Part shown: positions 7,382 to 15,914 of the stretch, one piece after another
How the letters are laid out: each line of letters starts with the position of its first letter
Position numbering within the stretch: position 1 is the first letter of the stretch
Assembly (NCBI GenBank): GCA_964632355.1
Contig: CAZWBW010000015.1
Coordinates: forward strand, 1-39,429
Length of the DNA stretch: 39,429 bases
Direction of reading: 5' to 3'
Source of the DNA: JALOAP01 sp964632355
GTDB lineage: Bacteria; Chloroflexota; Dehalococcoidia; Tepidiformales; Tepidiformaceae
The notes under the pieces: generated by a model
The model's database searches: none
Told to the model about the DNA's origin: nothing
Seen by the model: only the letters and a program-made list of their open reading frames with translations
Made by a program: the position numbers and the translations under genes

Positions 7382-9118
7382 ATGAGCGATGAGCTTGCGC
7401 GTCTCGATCCTGTTGGCCGTGTTCTAGGCACCGACGAAGCAACACCCCTCGAATTCTGGGTCGCCGTTAACCCCGACCGGTACCTCCAACTCGACGACGT
7501 TGTCGCCCTCGAACGCCGCCTGCCCGACGGCCAGACGGTCCAAATGTTCGGCGTCGTCTCGCAGGTGCGCGCCCGCCACGAAGGTGCTCGCTTCGATAGC
7601 GACGTCTTCCTCATCGCCGATGGCAAGCTCCCCGCGGGGCTGAGCGAAGCCGCGAAGATCCTCGCCACCCGCTTCGAACCGGAAGTCTTCGTCCCGCCCC
7701 TCCCCGGCGCCGAAGTCCGCCGCGCCGAAGGCCCCGACCGCGACCGGGCGCTGTTCTTCGACAACATGACGTACCGGCTCCCCATCGGCCTCTCGCGCGA
7801 TGGAGAGCCCCTGTTCGCGAACTTCGAATTCCTCGATGGCACCCGGGGCGCCCACGTCAACATCAGCGGCGTTTCCGGCGTCGCCACCAAGACGACCTAC
7901 GCCACGTTCCTGCTCTACAGCCTCTTCCATTCTGGCCTGCTGCAGGACACCCGGCGCGGCCCCAACACTCAGGCCATCATCTTCAACGTCAAGGGCGAAG
8001 ACCTGCTCTTCCTCGACCACGAAAACCGCGTGCTCACCGACGAAGACCGCGAGCGGTATCGCGCGCTCGGCCTCCCCGTCGGTGCCTTCCAGAGCGTCGA
8101 ATTCTGGGCGCCGCCACGCCGCCGCGACCGCACCGGCGCGCCCTGGGTGAACAGCCGCCACGACGGCGTCGGCTCCTTCTTCTGGAGCATCTACGACTTC
8201 TGCCAGGAAGACCTGCTCCCCTACCTCTTCACCGACGCCGAAGACGACCGCGCGCAGTACCCCATCGTCATCCACAACGTCATGGCGCAGTTGCGCCTCT
8301 GCGAGGACGGGGGCGAAGGCGGGGCGCGCTTCCTCGCCGACGAAGCTGGTCCGGCGACCACTATCCGCGACTTCGCATCCCTCGTTCGCTACATCGAAGC
8401 CCGCCTCTACCACGAAGATACGCGCGAGCTCTGGGCCGGTTCGGCGATCGGGCAGGGCACGATCAACGCGTTCGTCCGAAGGCTGCACGGCGCCGTCCGT
8501 CACCTCGACGTCGTCATTCGCGGCGATGTCCCGAACCCGGAGGAGCACCGCATCCGCCGCCAGAAGCAGCTCACCGTCGTCGATCTGCACAACCTCAACG
8601 ACCGCGCTCAGCGTTTCGTCGTCGGCGCGGTCCTCCGCGAGGCGTTCGACGACAAAGAGGCGGCCGGCAGCGACGGCCTCCTCTTCGTTGTCCTCGACGA
8701 GCTGAACAAGTACGCCCCACGCGAGGGTTCGAGCCCGATCAAAGAAATCATCCTCGACATCGCCGAGCGTGGCCGTTCGCTGGGCATCATCCTCATCGGC
8801 GCCCAGCAGACCGCCAGCGAGGTCGAGCGCCGCGTGGTGGCGAACTCCGCGATTCGCGTCGTGGGCCGCCTCGACAGCGCCGAGGCCGGTCGCGAGGAGT
8901 ATGGGTTCCTGCCCCCGGCGCAGCGTCAGCGCGCGACCATCATCAAGCCCGGGACCATGATCGTCTCGCAGCCTGAACTCCCGGTGCCCGTCGTCCTCGA
9001 ATTCCCGTTTCCGGCGTGGGCCACCCGTGCGAGCGAAGCCAGCCCGGCGTCGGCCGCCGCGCTCTCCGCCGGCCTCAACGGCTCCGACAACCCGCTCGAC
9101 GACTGGATGAAGGACTAG
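7382..9118 (+). CDS. herA: HerA-like DUF87 ATPase (DNA translocase), unusual P-loop
   Basis: A 578-residue HerA/FtsK-superfamily ATPase. An N-terminal HAS-barrel-like domain (about residues 5-120) is followed by the ATPase core. The P-loop is GVSGVATKTT (residues 163-172), one residue longer than the usual GxxGxGK[ST] and with Thr instead of Gly before Lys170. Walker B is VVLDELNKYAP with D439/E440, and the following GAQQTASEVERRVVANS segment is typical of HerA. In archaea HerA is a hexameric translocase that works with the NurA nuclease and Mre11-Rad50 in DNA-end resection; here those three partners follow directly. No clear Shine-Dalgarno precedes the ATG at 7382, and CAGAAT at 7368-7373 could be a -10. 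The stop lies 2 nt before sbcD. The functional assignment is inferred from family and operon. Confidence 0.85.
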   Translation: MSDELARLDPVGRVLGTDEATPLEFWVAVNPDRYLQLDDVVALERRLPDGQTVQMFGVVSQVRARHEGARFDSDVFLIADGKLPAGLSEAAKILATRFEPEVFVPPLPGAEVRRAEGPDRDRALFFDNMTYRLPIGLSRDGEPLFANFEFLDGTRGAHVNISGVSGVATKTTYATFLLYSLFHSGLLQDTRRGPNTQAIIFNVKGEDLLFLDHENRVLTDEDRERYRALGLPVGAFQSVEFWAPPRRRDRTGAPWVNSRHDGVGSFFWSIYDFCQEDLLPYLFTDAEDDRAQYPIVIHNVMAQLRLCEDGGEGGARFLADEAGPATTIRDFASLVRYIEARLYHEDTRELWAGSAIGQGTINAFVRRLHGAVRHLDVVIRGDVPNPEEHRIRRQKQLTVVDLHNLNDRAQRFVVGAVLREAFDDKEAAGSDGLLFVVLDELNKYAPREGSSPIKEIILDIAERGRSLGIILIGAQQTASEVERRVVANSAIRVVGRLDSAEAGREEYGFLPPAQRQRATIIKPGTMIVSQPELPVPVVLEFPFPAWATRASEASPASAAALSAGLNGSDNPLDDWMKD

Positions 9119-9120
9119 CC

Positions 9121-10278
9121 GTGCGCATCCTCCACACCTCTGACTGGCACGTCGGGCGCACCATCCGGGGCCGCAGCCGCGAAGACGAGCACCGGGCCGT
9201 CCTCGCCGAGCTCGCCGACGTCGCCCGCCGCGAAGAAGTTGACCTTGTGCTCGTCGCCGGCGACCTCTTCGATACCGCGGCGCCCTCCCCGCAGGCCGAG
9301 GAAATCGTCTACAAGGCCCTCCTTGAGCTCGTGACCACCGGCGCTCACGTCGCGCTCATCGCGGGCAACCACGACAACCCACGCCGCCTCCGCGCGGTGA
9401 GCCCGCTCCTCGAACTGGCGCGTGTCCACTGCGTCACCGAACCCACCCGGCCCGACGACGGCGGTTTGCTCACAATCCAGGCGAAGTCAGGCGAGACCGC
9501 GAAGGTCGCCTGCGTCCCCTGGATCTCCCAGCGAAAAATCGTGAGCGCCACCGCCCTCATGGAGCAGGACGCCGCGGGCCACGCCGCGCTCTACGCAACG
9601 GAATACCGCCGCTTCCTCGACTTCCTTTGCGCCGGGTTCGACCAGTCGTCGGTCAACGTCGTCATGGCCCACGCGGCCATCGTCGACGCCGTCACCGACG
9701 GCTCCGAGCGGGTGGCCCAGACCATCTTCGACTACTGCATCCCTGCGCAGGCCTTCCCGCAAACCGCGCATTACGTGGCGCTCGGCCATTTCCATCGCGC
9801 GCAACGCTGCCCGGCGCCCACGAAGGTCTGGTTCTCCGGCTCGCCGCTGCAACTCGATTTCGGCGACACCGACGAACGGAAGAAGGTCCTCATCATCGAC
9901 GCCCAGCCGGGTATCCCCGCCGAGGTGCGGGAAGTCCCGCTGACCAGCGGCCGCGCCCTGAAGACGCTCCGCGGCCGCCTCGACGAGGTCATCGAGCAGG
10001 CCGCCGGCGCCGGCGATGCCTACCTCCGGGTCTTCCTCGACGAACCCGCCCGCGCCGGCCTCGCCGAAGCCGTCCGCGAGCGCCTGCCCAACGCCGTGGA
10101 CGTGCGCATCGTCCAGCCCCAGCGCGACGACGAGCCTGCCACGGTCGCGGAGGAGCACGATGCCTCGCCAGTCGAGTTGTTCACCCGCTACCTCGAAGAG
10201 CGCAACGCCGCCGACGAGCGCGTCATCGCCCTGTTCAACGAACTGCTGGAGGAAGCCCTTGCGGCCGACGCGACTTGA
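9121..10278 (+). CDS. sbcD: Mre11/SbcD-type DNA double-strand-break nuclease subunit
   Basis: The calcineurin-like metallophosphoesterase subunit of the SbcCD/Mre11-Rad50 complex, which trims and opens blocked DNA ends using Mn. The GTG at 9121 is chosen because the phosphodiesterase motif I (SDWHVG, D8/H10) begins right after it, and AAGGA lies 6 nt upstream, inside the end of herA. Motifs in order are GDLFD (D48), GNHD (N83/H84), a central MAHA, and GHFH (residues 222-225). The capping domain is C-terminal. At 385 residues it is a normal length. The spacing to herA is 2 nt, and the 3' end overlaps sbcC by 20 nt, so all are likely one transcript with coupled translation. Confidence 0.93.
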   Translation: MRILHTSDWHVGRTIRGRSREDEHRAVLAELADVARREEVDLVLVAGDLFDTAAPSPQAEEIVYKALLELVTTGAHVALIAGNHDNPRRLRAVSPLLELARVHCVTEPTRPDDGGLLTIQAKSGETAKVACVPWISQRKIVSATALMEQDAAGHAALYATEYRRFLDFLCAGFDQSSVNVVMAHAAIVDAVTDGSERVAQTIFDYCIPAQAFPQTAHYVALGHFHRAQRCPAPTKVWFSGSPLQLDFGDTDERKKVLIIDAQPGIPAEVREVPLTSGRALKTLRGRLDEVIEQAAGAGDAYLRVFLDEPARAGLAEAVRERLPNAVDVRIVQPQRDDEPATVAEEHDASPVELFTRYLEERNAADERVIALFNELLEEALAADAT

Positions 10279-12643
10279 GATCAGCGGCTTCGCATCCTTC
10301 CGCGAGCGCACCGTCATCGACTTCGGCGATGCGGATCTCTTCGTGCTCACCGGCCCGACTGGCGCCGGTAAGTCCAGCATCATCGACGCCATTACCTTCG
10401 CGCTCTACGGCGCGGTCCCGCGCTACGACAACCGCAACCTCGTCGCGCCCATCATCACGCAGGGCATGCTCGAAGCGAAGGTTCGCCTCGATTTCACCGT
10501 TGGCGGCGAAGCCTACACCGCCGTTCGCGTCGTACGCCGAACCGCCACCGGCGCCAGCACCCGCGAAGCCCGCCTCGAACATAACGGCCGCAGCCTTGCC
10601 GAAAACGCGAACGACCTAACCGCGAGGATCACCGATCTGCTCGGCCTTACCTTCGACCACTTCCAGAAGTGCGTTGTTCTCCCGCAGGGCGACTTCGCCC
10701 GCTTCCTCCACGATCCGCCCCGCGACCGGCAGGACCTGCTCGTCAAGCTGCTCGACCTCGAGGTCTATCGCGAGATGGCGCGTGTAGCGAACCAGCGCGC
10801 GGCGGTCGCCGATTCCCAGGCGAGGAATTGCCAGGAGCGCCTCGAAGGCGAACTCCGGAACGCCACCGAGGAAAACCTGGAGCTCCTTCGCAGCCGCGAG
10901 CAGCAACTTGCCGAACTGGTAGAGCGCATCGAGCAGGACGCTCCTCGCCTGGAGGACCTCGCCGCCCGGCGCCGCTCCGCCGAACAGGAGGCCGACACCG
11001 CGCGCCGGGCCTGCCAGCTCCTCGAAGCCCTTCGCACTCCCGATGGCGTCGACCAGCTCGCGAACGAACTGGCGGCAGCCGAAGCTGCCGCGCGCAGCAC
11101 CGCCGAGGCGCTCCGCGACGCCGCCGAACAGGTCGAACACGCCGTCGCCGCGCTGGAACAGTTGCCCGCCCGCGCCGAACTCGAGGCCGCGCGCCGCGAC
11201 CACGCGGACGCCGCACGCATCGAGCAGGAACTTCGGCGCGCCGAGTCCGAAGTCCGGTCCACCGCGGAGAAAGAACGCCGCGCCAAAGCCGCCTGCGACG
11301 CCGCCGAGCAGGAATTCGAAGCGGCCAGGGAGCGCCGCCAGCAGATCCTCCACGACAACTACGCCTACGCCGTCGCGCAGAAGCTCCGGAAGGGCGACAC
11401 CTGCCCGGTCTGCGGCGAAGTCCTGCAGTCCGATCCCCGGCTCGAGACGCCCGAAGGCCTCGAACAGGCCACCGCCGATCGCGATGCAGCGCAAGAGCGC
11501 CTCAACGCCGCCCGGGCCGCCCTCGAGCGGGCCCAGCGCGAAGCCGAACGCGCTGCTGCCCGCTCCGACGCGCTCGACAAGCAGGCGGCGGAACTCCGGA
11601 AGCGCCTTCATGGCCAGCCCTCGCCCGCGGAACTCGAAGAACTGCTGGCCAAAGTGGATGTTGCAGAGAAGCGCGCCCAACAGGCCCGCGCCGCCCAGAA
11701 GCAGGCGGCACAGGCTCAGCGTGCCGCCGAAGGGCGGCTCGAGCAGCTTCGCGAACACGAGGACGCTGCCTGGCGCGACTTCGACCGCGCCCGCGATAGC
11801 GTCGCCACTCTCGACCCGCCCGACATCCCCCGCCGGGAACTCGCTGCCGCGTGGGCGACGCTTGTCGGTTGGGCCCGGGCGCAGCTCCCCGCACAGCAAT
11901 CCGCGGTCGCTGCCGCTGAAGACCGTATCCGCGAACTCGACGCGGAACGCGAACGCATCCTCGAAGAACAGCGGAGCCAGTGCGCGGCGCTCGACGTGCA
12001 GGTGACCGCGGGGTCGCCGCGCGACGCCGCTCGCGCCGCGTACGAGCGGGCGGGCGTCCTGGTCCAGGCGCTCCAGGAACAACTCGAAATCGCCGCGCAG
12101 CTTCGCGAGGAGCTCAGGCGCCACCGGGAGGAAGCCGAAGTCGCCCGCACCCTCCACGAGCACCTGCGGACGAACCGTTTCGAGAACTGGTACCTCGGCC
12201 GCGCCTTCCGCCGCCTCGTTCGCCGCGCCTCCGACCTCCTCGAGGAGCTCTCAAACAACCAGTACGCCCTCGACGTTACCGAAACGAACGACTTTGTGGT
12301 CATCGACCACACCAACGCCGACGAGCGGCGCTTCATCCGCACGCTCTCCGGCGGCGAAACCTTCCTCGCGTCCCTGTCGCTTGCTCTCGCGCTCGCCGAC
12401 AACCTGGCCGACATGGCCGCGAACGGCGCCGCCCGCCTCGAAGCCATCTTTCTCGACGAGGGATTTGGCACTCTCGACCCCGACACGCTCGACACCGTTG
12501 CCAGCGCCCTCGAGGAGCTCGGCTCCGGCGGCCGTATGGTTGGCGTCGTCACCCACGTCCGCGACCTCGCCGAGCGGTTGCCGGTTCGCTTCGAAGTCCG
12601 CAAAGAAGGCCGCTCGTCCAGGGTCGAAAAGGTGATGGTCTGA
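10259..12643 (+). CDS. sbcC: Rad50/SbcC-type SMC-like ATPase
   Basis: A 794-residue SMC-family ATPase partner of SbcD. Walker A is GPTGAGKS (residues 32-39). Long Ala/Glu/Arg-rich coiled coils run over about residues 180-370 and 400-610. The zinc-hook CPVC (C382/C385) lies between them. The ABC signature begins SGGETFLAS (residue 697) and Walker B is AIFLDEGFG with D733/E734. The frame is open upstream, but that part overlaps sbcD. I place the start at TTG 10259, where homology begins (LEISGFASFRE) and a GGAGG lies 6 nt before. It overlaps sbcD by 20 nt and nurA by 1 nt. It is shorter than E. coli SbcC (about 1,050) and nearer the archaeal Rad50 size. Confidence 0.93.
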   Translation: MRPTRLEISGFASFRERTVIDFGDADLFVLTGPTGAGKSSIIDAITFALYGAVPRYDNRNLVAPIITQGMLEAKVRLDFTVGGEAYTAVRVVRRTATGASTREARLEHNGRSLAENANDLTARITDLLGLTFDHFQKCVVLPQGDFARFLHDPPRDRQDLLVKLLDLEVYREMARVANQRAAVADSQARNCQERLEGELRNATEENLELLRSREQQLAELVERIEQDAPRLEDLAARRRSAEQEADTARRACQLLEALRTPDGVDQLANELAAAEAAARSTAEALRDAAEQVEHAVAALEQLPARAELEAARRDHADAARIEQELRRAESEVRSTAEKERRAKAACDAAEQEFEAARERRQQILHDNYAYAVAQKLRKGDTCPVCGEVLQSDPRLETPEGLEQATADRDAAQERLNAARAALERAQREAERAAARSDALDKQAAELRKRLHGQPSPAELEELLAKVDVAEKRAQQARAAQKQAAQAQRAAEGRLEQLREHEDAAWRDFDRARDSVATLDPPDIPRRELAAAWATLVGWARAQLPAQQSAVAAAEDRIRELDAERERILEEQRSQCAALDVQVTAGSPRDAARAAYERAGVLVQALQEQLEIAAQLREELRRHREEAEVARTLHEHLRTNRFENWYLGRAFRRLVRRASDLLEELSNNQYALDVTETNDFVVIDHTNADERRFIRTLSGGETFLASLSLALALADNLADMAANGAARLEAIFLDEGFGTLDPDTLDTVASALEELGSGGRMVGVVTHVRDLAERLPVRFEVRKEGRSSRVEKVMV

Positions 12644-13599
12644 TGGCGTTCCACTTTGCGGTCGAATCCTGGGCCCCGGAATACGGCGTGCCTGCCGCTC
12701 CCTCCGAATCACGAGTCCAGCCCGACGTGCGCCTCGATGTCGAACTCACCGAGCGCGAATGGCGGCCCCTCGCCCCGGCCAGCACACCCGCGATCGAAGT
12801 CCTCTTCGTCGACGGCGTCCAGCGCGTCGATGCCCGCATCTGGATCACCGGCGAAGACGGGCTTTCGCGTCCCGGCCTCTGCGCGTCCTATGCGGCGGGC
12901 GCCGTGTACTGCGCCGGGAGCGCCATCGTCCAGGAGCCGCTTGTCGGCCGCTCGGTCATCGCCGAACTCTTCGGCGAACCGATCGATGCCGGCCTCGTGC
13001 GGTACGAACCGGCCGCCTCCACCACCTCGGCCGTCGAAGCGCTCTTCGACCAGCTCGAAAAGCAGCGCCGCGAACTCGAAATCACGGCCTCGCGCGGCGT
13101 CGAAGCGGAACTCGTGGTCCTCGACGGTTCGCTGTACGAACGCGACGCCATCCCCAACGCCATCGGCTACCTCAAGAGCCACGAAGTCACCTACGTCACT
13201 GGACCGCCGGCGCGCACTATCCCCGCGCTCGAACCCGGCCAGCGCACGCCCATCTTCCTCACGAAGACGAGCTGGAGCCGCTATTCCTGGTACCTTCGGC
13301 TTCCCTGCCGCCGCGACCATCCCTGGTCCGGCATTGTTCGCTGCGAAGCCGCATCCACGCTCCGGTTCAGCGAGGTCCAGCGCCTCGCCGACCTCTCCGC
13401 TGCGACCCTGCCCCTGTTCTCGTCCGAGGCGCACAAGGACACGCGCGCTCCGCAGAACCTCTATCCCATCGCCGGGCTCGAACGCGAACTTCGCCACCGC
13501 CTCGGTGACCAGCAGCTCCTCTACCGCGCTCTCCGCGACGCCTCCGCCGCGCTGCCACCGGTCGCAGTTGCCATGGATTCGCTCCCGTTCGATAGTTAG
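12643..13599 (+). CDS. nurA: NurA-family 5'-3' nuclease
   Basis: A 318-residue protein with the NurA RNase-H-like fold signature: an early acidic motif FVDGVQRVDAR (D57), a second VVLDGSLYERD (D161), and a C-terminal region with a conserved Trp/Arg-rich segment (KTSWSRYSWYLRLP). NurA supplies single-strand and end nuclease activity to the HerA motor. Its place after herA, mre11 and rad50 mirrors the archaeal four-gene cluster. The ATG overlaps the sbcC TGA by one base (TGATG), and AAGGTG stands about 8 nt upstream. A longer open frame from 11980 is only the sbcC shadow. Identification rests on both motifs and context; sequence conservation of NurA is low in general. Confidence 0.85.
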   Translation: MAFHFAVESWAPEYGVPAAPSESRVQPDVRLDVELTEREWRPLAPASTPAIEVLFVDGVQRVDARIWITGEDGLSRPGLCASYAAGAVYCAGSAIVQEPLVGRSVIAELFGEPIDAGLVRYEPAASTTSAVEALFDQLEKQRRELEITASRGVEAELVVLDGSLYERDAIPNAIGYLKSHEVTYVTGPPARTIPALEPGQRTPIFLTKTSWSRYSWYLRLPCRRDHPWSGIVRCEAASTLRFSEVQRLADLSAATLPLFSSEAHKDTRAPQNLYPIAGLERELRHRLGDQQLLYRALRDASAALPPVAVAMDSLPFDS

Positions 13600-13605
13600 C
13601 GCGCT

Positions 13606-14253
13606 GTGGCGCCCGGCTCCGAGAACCCCCTCCGCCCCGAACACTTCGAGCGCATCGATACGTCCGACGACAGCGCGTTCTACTCCATCCCGCGCTTCGT
13701 TACGCACATCGACGACGCTGCAATCGCCGCTATCCGGGACTTCTACGCGGCGATGCTGCCTCCGCGTGGCCACGTCCTCGACCTCATGTCGAGCTGGGTC
13801 TCCCACCTCCCGGAAGACGGCCGGTACTCAGGCGTCACCGGCCTCGGGCTGAATGCCAACGAACTCGCCGCCAACCCACTGCTCACCCGGACCCTTGTCC
13901 ACGACCTCAACCGCGAACCGCGTCTCCCCTTCGAAGACGCCGAATTCGCGTCCGCCGTCTGTACTGTCTCGGTCCAGTACCTCACTCGTCCGGTCGAAGT
14001 CTTCGCCGAAATTGGCCGGGTGCTCGAACCGGGGGCGCCGTTCGTCGTCACCTACTCGAATCGCTGCTTTCCCACGAAGGCGGTGGCAATCTGGCGCGCC
14101 CTCGACGACCGCGGCCACGCCGACCTCATCGGCCTCTACTTCCGGCTTTCGGGCCTCTTCGAACCCGCTCGCGCCTACGACCTCAGTCCCAATCCCGGTC
14201 GCACCGACCCCGTGTACGCCGTCGTCGCGAACCGCCTCGCGCCGGCGGATTAG
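13606..14253 (+). CDS. Class I SAM-dependent methyltransferase-like protein
   Basis: A 215-residue protein with a methyltransferase-11-like core. Motif I is the variant HVLDLMSSWVSHLP (about residues 45-58), lacking the usual GxGxG. A post-I GLGLNANEL, an acidic LPFEDAEFASAVCTVSVQYL and a VLEPGAPFVVTYSNR strand follow. The GTG start is 6 nt after the nurA stop, making it the last gene of the herA-sbcD-sbcC-nurA operon. The substrate is unknown, and whether it acts on nucleic acid, protein or a small molecule cannot be told. Its 3' end overlaps by 4 nt the convergent nrtR-like gene. The non-canonical motif I is shared by a family I recall from cyanobacteria and plants. Confidence 0.75.
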   Translation: MAPGSENPLRPEHFERIDTSDDSAFYSIPRFVTHIDDAAIAAIRDFYAAMLPPRGHVLDLMSSWVSHLPEDGRYSGVTGLGLNANELAANPLLTRTLVHDLNREPRLPFEDAEFASAVCTVSVQYLTRPVEVFAEIGRVLEPGAPFVVTYSNRCFPTKAVAIWRALDDRGHADLIGLYFRLSGLFEPARAYDLSPNPGRTDPVYAVVANRLAPAD

Positions 14254-14882
14254 ACGACCATCGGCTCCCGCCGCGTGAACTCGTACAGCTTCGCCGGGCG
14301 GTGCGCCCCTTCCTTCCGTGTCTCGCCCGTTTCCCGGATGATCCCGAGGCTCACCACCCGGCGCCGGAAGTTTCGCTTGTCCATCGGCTCCCCAAGGATT
14401 GCCTCGTACACCCGTTGCATTTGGGTCAGCGTGAACTTCTCGGGCAGCAGGCTGTACACCACGTTCGTGTACTCCAGCTTGTTCCGCAGCCGCTGTTCGG
14501 CGTACTCGACGACCCGGTTGTTTTCGAACGCGAGTCGCGGTAACCGCCGTACCGGGTGCCACTGCGGCCGCCATTCCAGGTGGGGTCGAAGCCGCGTCCG
14601 TGCGTAGTCGACCAGCGCGAAGTAGGTGACCACCACCTCCGCCACGCCCTCACCCAGCCGATCGAACGTGAAGAGCTGCTCGAGGTACACGTCGGAAACG
14701 CCGGTCTCGTCGGCCAGCTTCCGAACGGCCGCGCCGGCCAGTGATTCGCCTTCCAGCAGCAAGCCGCCGGGCAGCGCCCACTCGCCCTTCGCAGGCTCCG
14801 CTGCCCGCTCGATGAGCAGTACCGAAAGCTCTTCGTGGACGACCGTGAAGATAACCAGGACGACCGCCGTACTCACCGGCAC
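14250..14882 (-). CDS. NrtR-like Nudix-domain transcription regulator
   Basis: A protein of up to 210 residues with an N-terminal Nudix domain and a C-terminal winged helix (about residues 135-205, ending RPAKLYEFTRR), the layout of NrtR regulators of NAD metabolism. The Nudix box is partly degenerate: G40, E46, R54 and E59 remain, but the expected REUxEE is RKLADE (Lys55, Asp58). This suggests ligand sensing (ADP-ribose in NrtR) rather than hydrolysis. Two starts are possible, GTG at 14882 or GTG at 14876. A TACACT -10 at 14884-14889 would put the RNA 5' end at about 14877, so the second GTG and a leaderless mRNA are favoured. No NAD genes are adjacent, so the regulon is unknown. Confidence 0.8.
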   Translation of the reverse strand: MPVSTAVVLVIFTVVHEELSVLLIERAAEPAKGEWALPGGLLLEGESLAGAAVRKLADETGVSDVYLEQLFTFDRLGEGVAEVVVTYFALVDYARTRLRPHLEWRPQWHPVRRLPRLAFENNRVVEYAEQRLRNKLEYTNVVYSLLPEKFTLTQMQRVYEAILGEPMDKRNFRRRVVSLGIIRETGETRKEGAHRPAKLYEFTRREPMVV

Positions 14883-14883
14883 C

Positions 14884-14889
14884 AGTGTA
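14884..14889 (-). promoter_or_regulatory. -10 element of the nrtR-like gene
   Basis: TACACT on the minus strand ends 7 nt before the GTG at 14876. It fits the leaderless pattern seen at other genes in this window and argues for the downstream start codon. Confidence 0.35.
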
Positions 14890-14922
14890 TACGGCGGTCG
14901 TTCCAGGCGGTCCGGCGGGCCA

Positions 14923-15801
14923 CTAGACCCGCGGCGCTACCTCTCGCATGAACCACCGCAGCCGCTGAATGAGCTCCTGCACCGACCGTGCCGCCCACGA
15001 CAGCATCAGCTCGTCGAGGCCGGCGTCGCGGTATGCCCGGATGTCCGCAGCCTGCTCCTCCGGCGTCCCGGTAAGCGGCCAGCGGTCGCCCGAAGGCCGC
15101 GTCCGGCCGCCCGGCATGTGCCGCATGCAAATGGGGCCCGGTTCGCGGCCGAATTCCTTGCACCGCTCCTGGTACGTCTTCACACCCTCTGCCAGTTCTG
15201 CCGGCGAGAGGTTGATCGGGTGCCACCCATCGCCCAGTTCCGCCGCTCGCCGGATGCTCGGAGCGCCGTTGCCGCCGACCCAAATCGGGATGGTGCCCCG
15301 CCGGTCGCGGCCCGCCTTCGGGAACATGCGCATCGACGCGTACCGCTTGTACCTACCTTCGAACGTCGACGTCTCCGTCTCCCAGAGGTTCCGGTACACG
15401 CGCAGCGCCTCGTCGGTTCGCGGCCCGCGCTCTTCGAACGGCACGCTCAGCGCGTCGAACTCCTCTTTCAGCCAGCCCGCGCCCACACCCACGACGAGCC
15501 GGCCATTGCTCAGGTAGTCGACGGTGCTCAGGAACTTCGCCGCGAACACCGGGTCGCGGTACGGCGCGATGAGCACGCTCGTTCCCAGTGTCACGTGCGA
15601 CGTCTCGGCCGCGAGGAATGCGAGCACCGCCAGCGGCTCGTCCATGAACTCGGGGATGTAGCTCGAGCCCTCCGGCACGATGATGTGGTCGCTCACCCAG
15701 AGCGAATCGAAGCCAAGGTCCTCCACAGCGCGGGCAACCGCGCGGATGGCCTCGGGTGTGGCGAACTGGTTCGCCTGCGGAATCGCGACGCCGTAGCGCA
15801 T
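14923..15801 (-). CDS. LLM class (probably F420-dependent) oxidoreductase
   Basis: A 292-residue luciferase-like TIM-barrel flavin/F420 oxidoreductase. Family features are MRYGVAIPQANQF at the start, AVEDLGFDSLWVSDH (residues 25-40), VTLGTSVLIAPYRDP, RLVVGVGAGWLKEEF and IPIWVGGNGAPSIRRAAELGDGWHP. This subgroup typically uses F420H2 in actinobacteria and Chloroflexota; the natural substrate is unknown. The open frame extends 12 codons upstream, but the ATG at 15801 has AAGGAG at about 6 nt and begins at the conserved strand, so it is preferred. It stands alone, 40 nt downstream of the nrtR-like start on the same strand order. Confidence 0.88.
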   Translation of the reverse strand: MRYGVAIPQANQFATPEAIRAVARAVEDLGFDSLWVSDHIIVPEGSSYIPEFMDEPLAVLAFLAAETSHVTLGTSVLIAPYRDPVFAAKFLSTVDYLSNGRLVVGVGAGWLKEEFDALSVPFEERGPRTDEALRVYRNLWETETSTFEGRYKRYASMRMFPKAGRDRRGTIPIWVGGNGAPSIRRAAELGDGWHPINLSPAELAEGVKTYQERCKEFGREPGPICMRHMPGGRTRPSGDRWPLTGTPEEQAADIRAYRDAGLDELMLSWAARSVQELIQRLRWFMREVAPRV

Positions 15802-15878
15802 GCAGTGCTCCTTCTTGTTAAACTGGTGGCCAGACAATCACCAACCAGCGTGAAACGCGCAACCGCGCACCGCTGAGG

Positions 15879-15908
15879 GTGACCGAACCCCTCGTCGCTG
15901 GCTACAAT
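15879..15908 (+). promoter_or_regulatory. Promoter of tRNA-Ser
   Basis: GTGACC (-35, 15879-15884), 18-nt spacer, TACAAT (-10, 15903-15908). The mature tRNA 5' end is exactly 7 nt after the -10, so little or no leader would be removed. It may also serve miaB, since no terminator is seen after the tRNA. Confidence 0.55.
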
Positions 15909-15914
15909 GACTGC

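Noticed and set aside
7424..8590. 388-codon minus-strand open frame opposite the herA-like gene
   Set aside because: Antisense shadow with Val/Glu/Asp-rich composition and no domain; the plus strand encodes a motif-complete ATPase. The same reasoning removes 29868-30878 (opposite the SBF transporter) and 31391-32782 (opposite aspS).
10616..12163. 515-codon minus-strand open frame opposite sbcC
   Set aside because: Long antisense frames are expected opposite Ala/Glu/Arg-rich GC-rich coding sequence. The composition (Gly, Phe, Leu, Arg rich) is the mirror of the coiled coil, and sbcC on the plus strand carries all diagnostic motifs.
7382..14253. Interpreting the herA-nurA operon as a dedicated phage-defence island
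   Set aside because: There is no integrase, toxin, restriction gene or atypical composition around it, and the presence of full sbcCD favours a housekeeping repair role; defence remains only a possibility.
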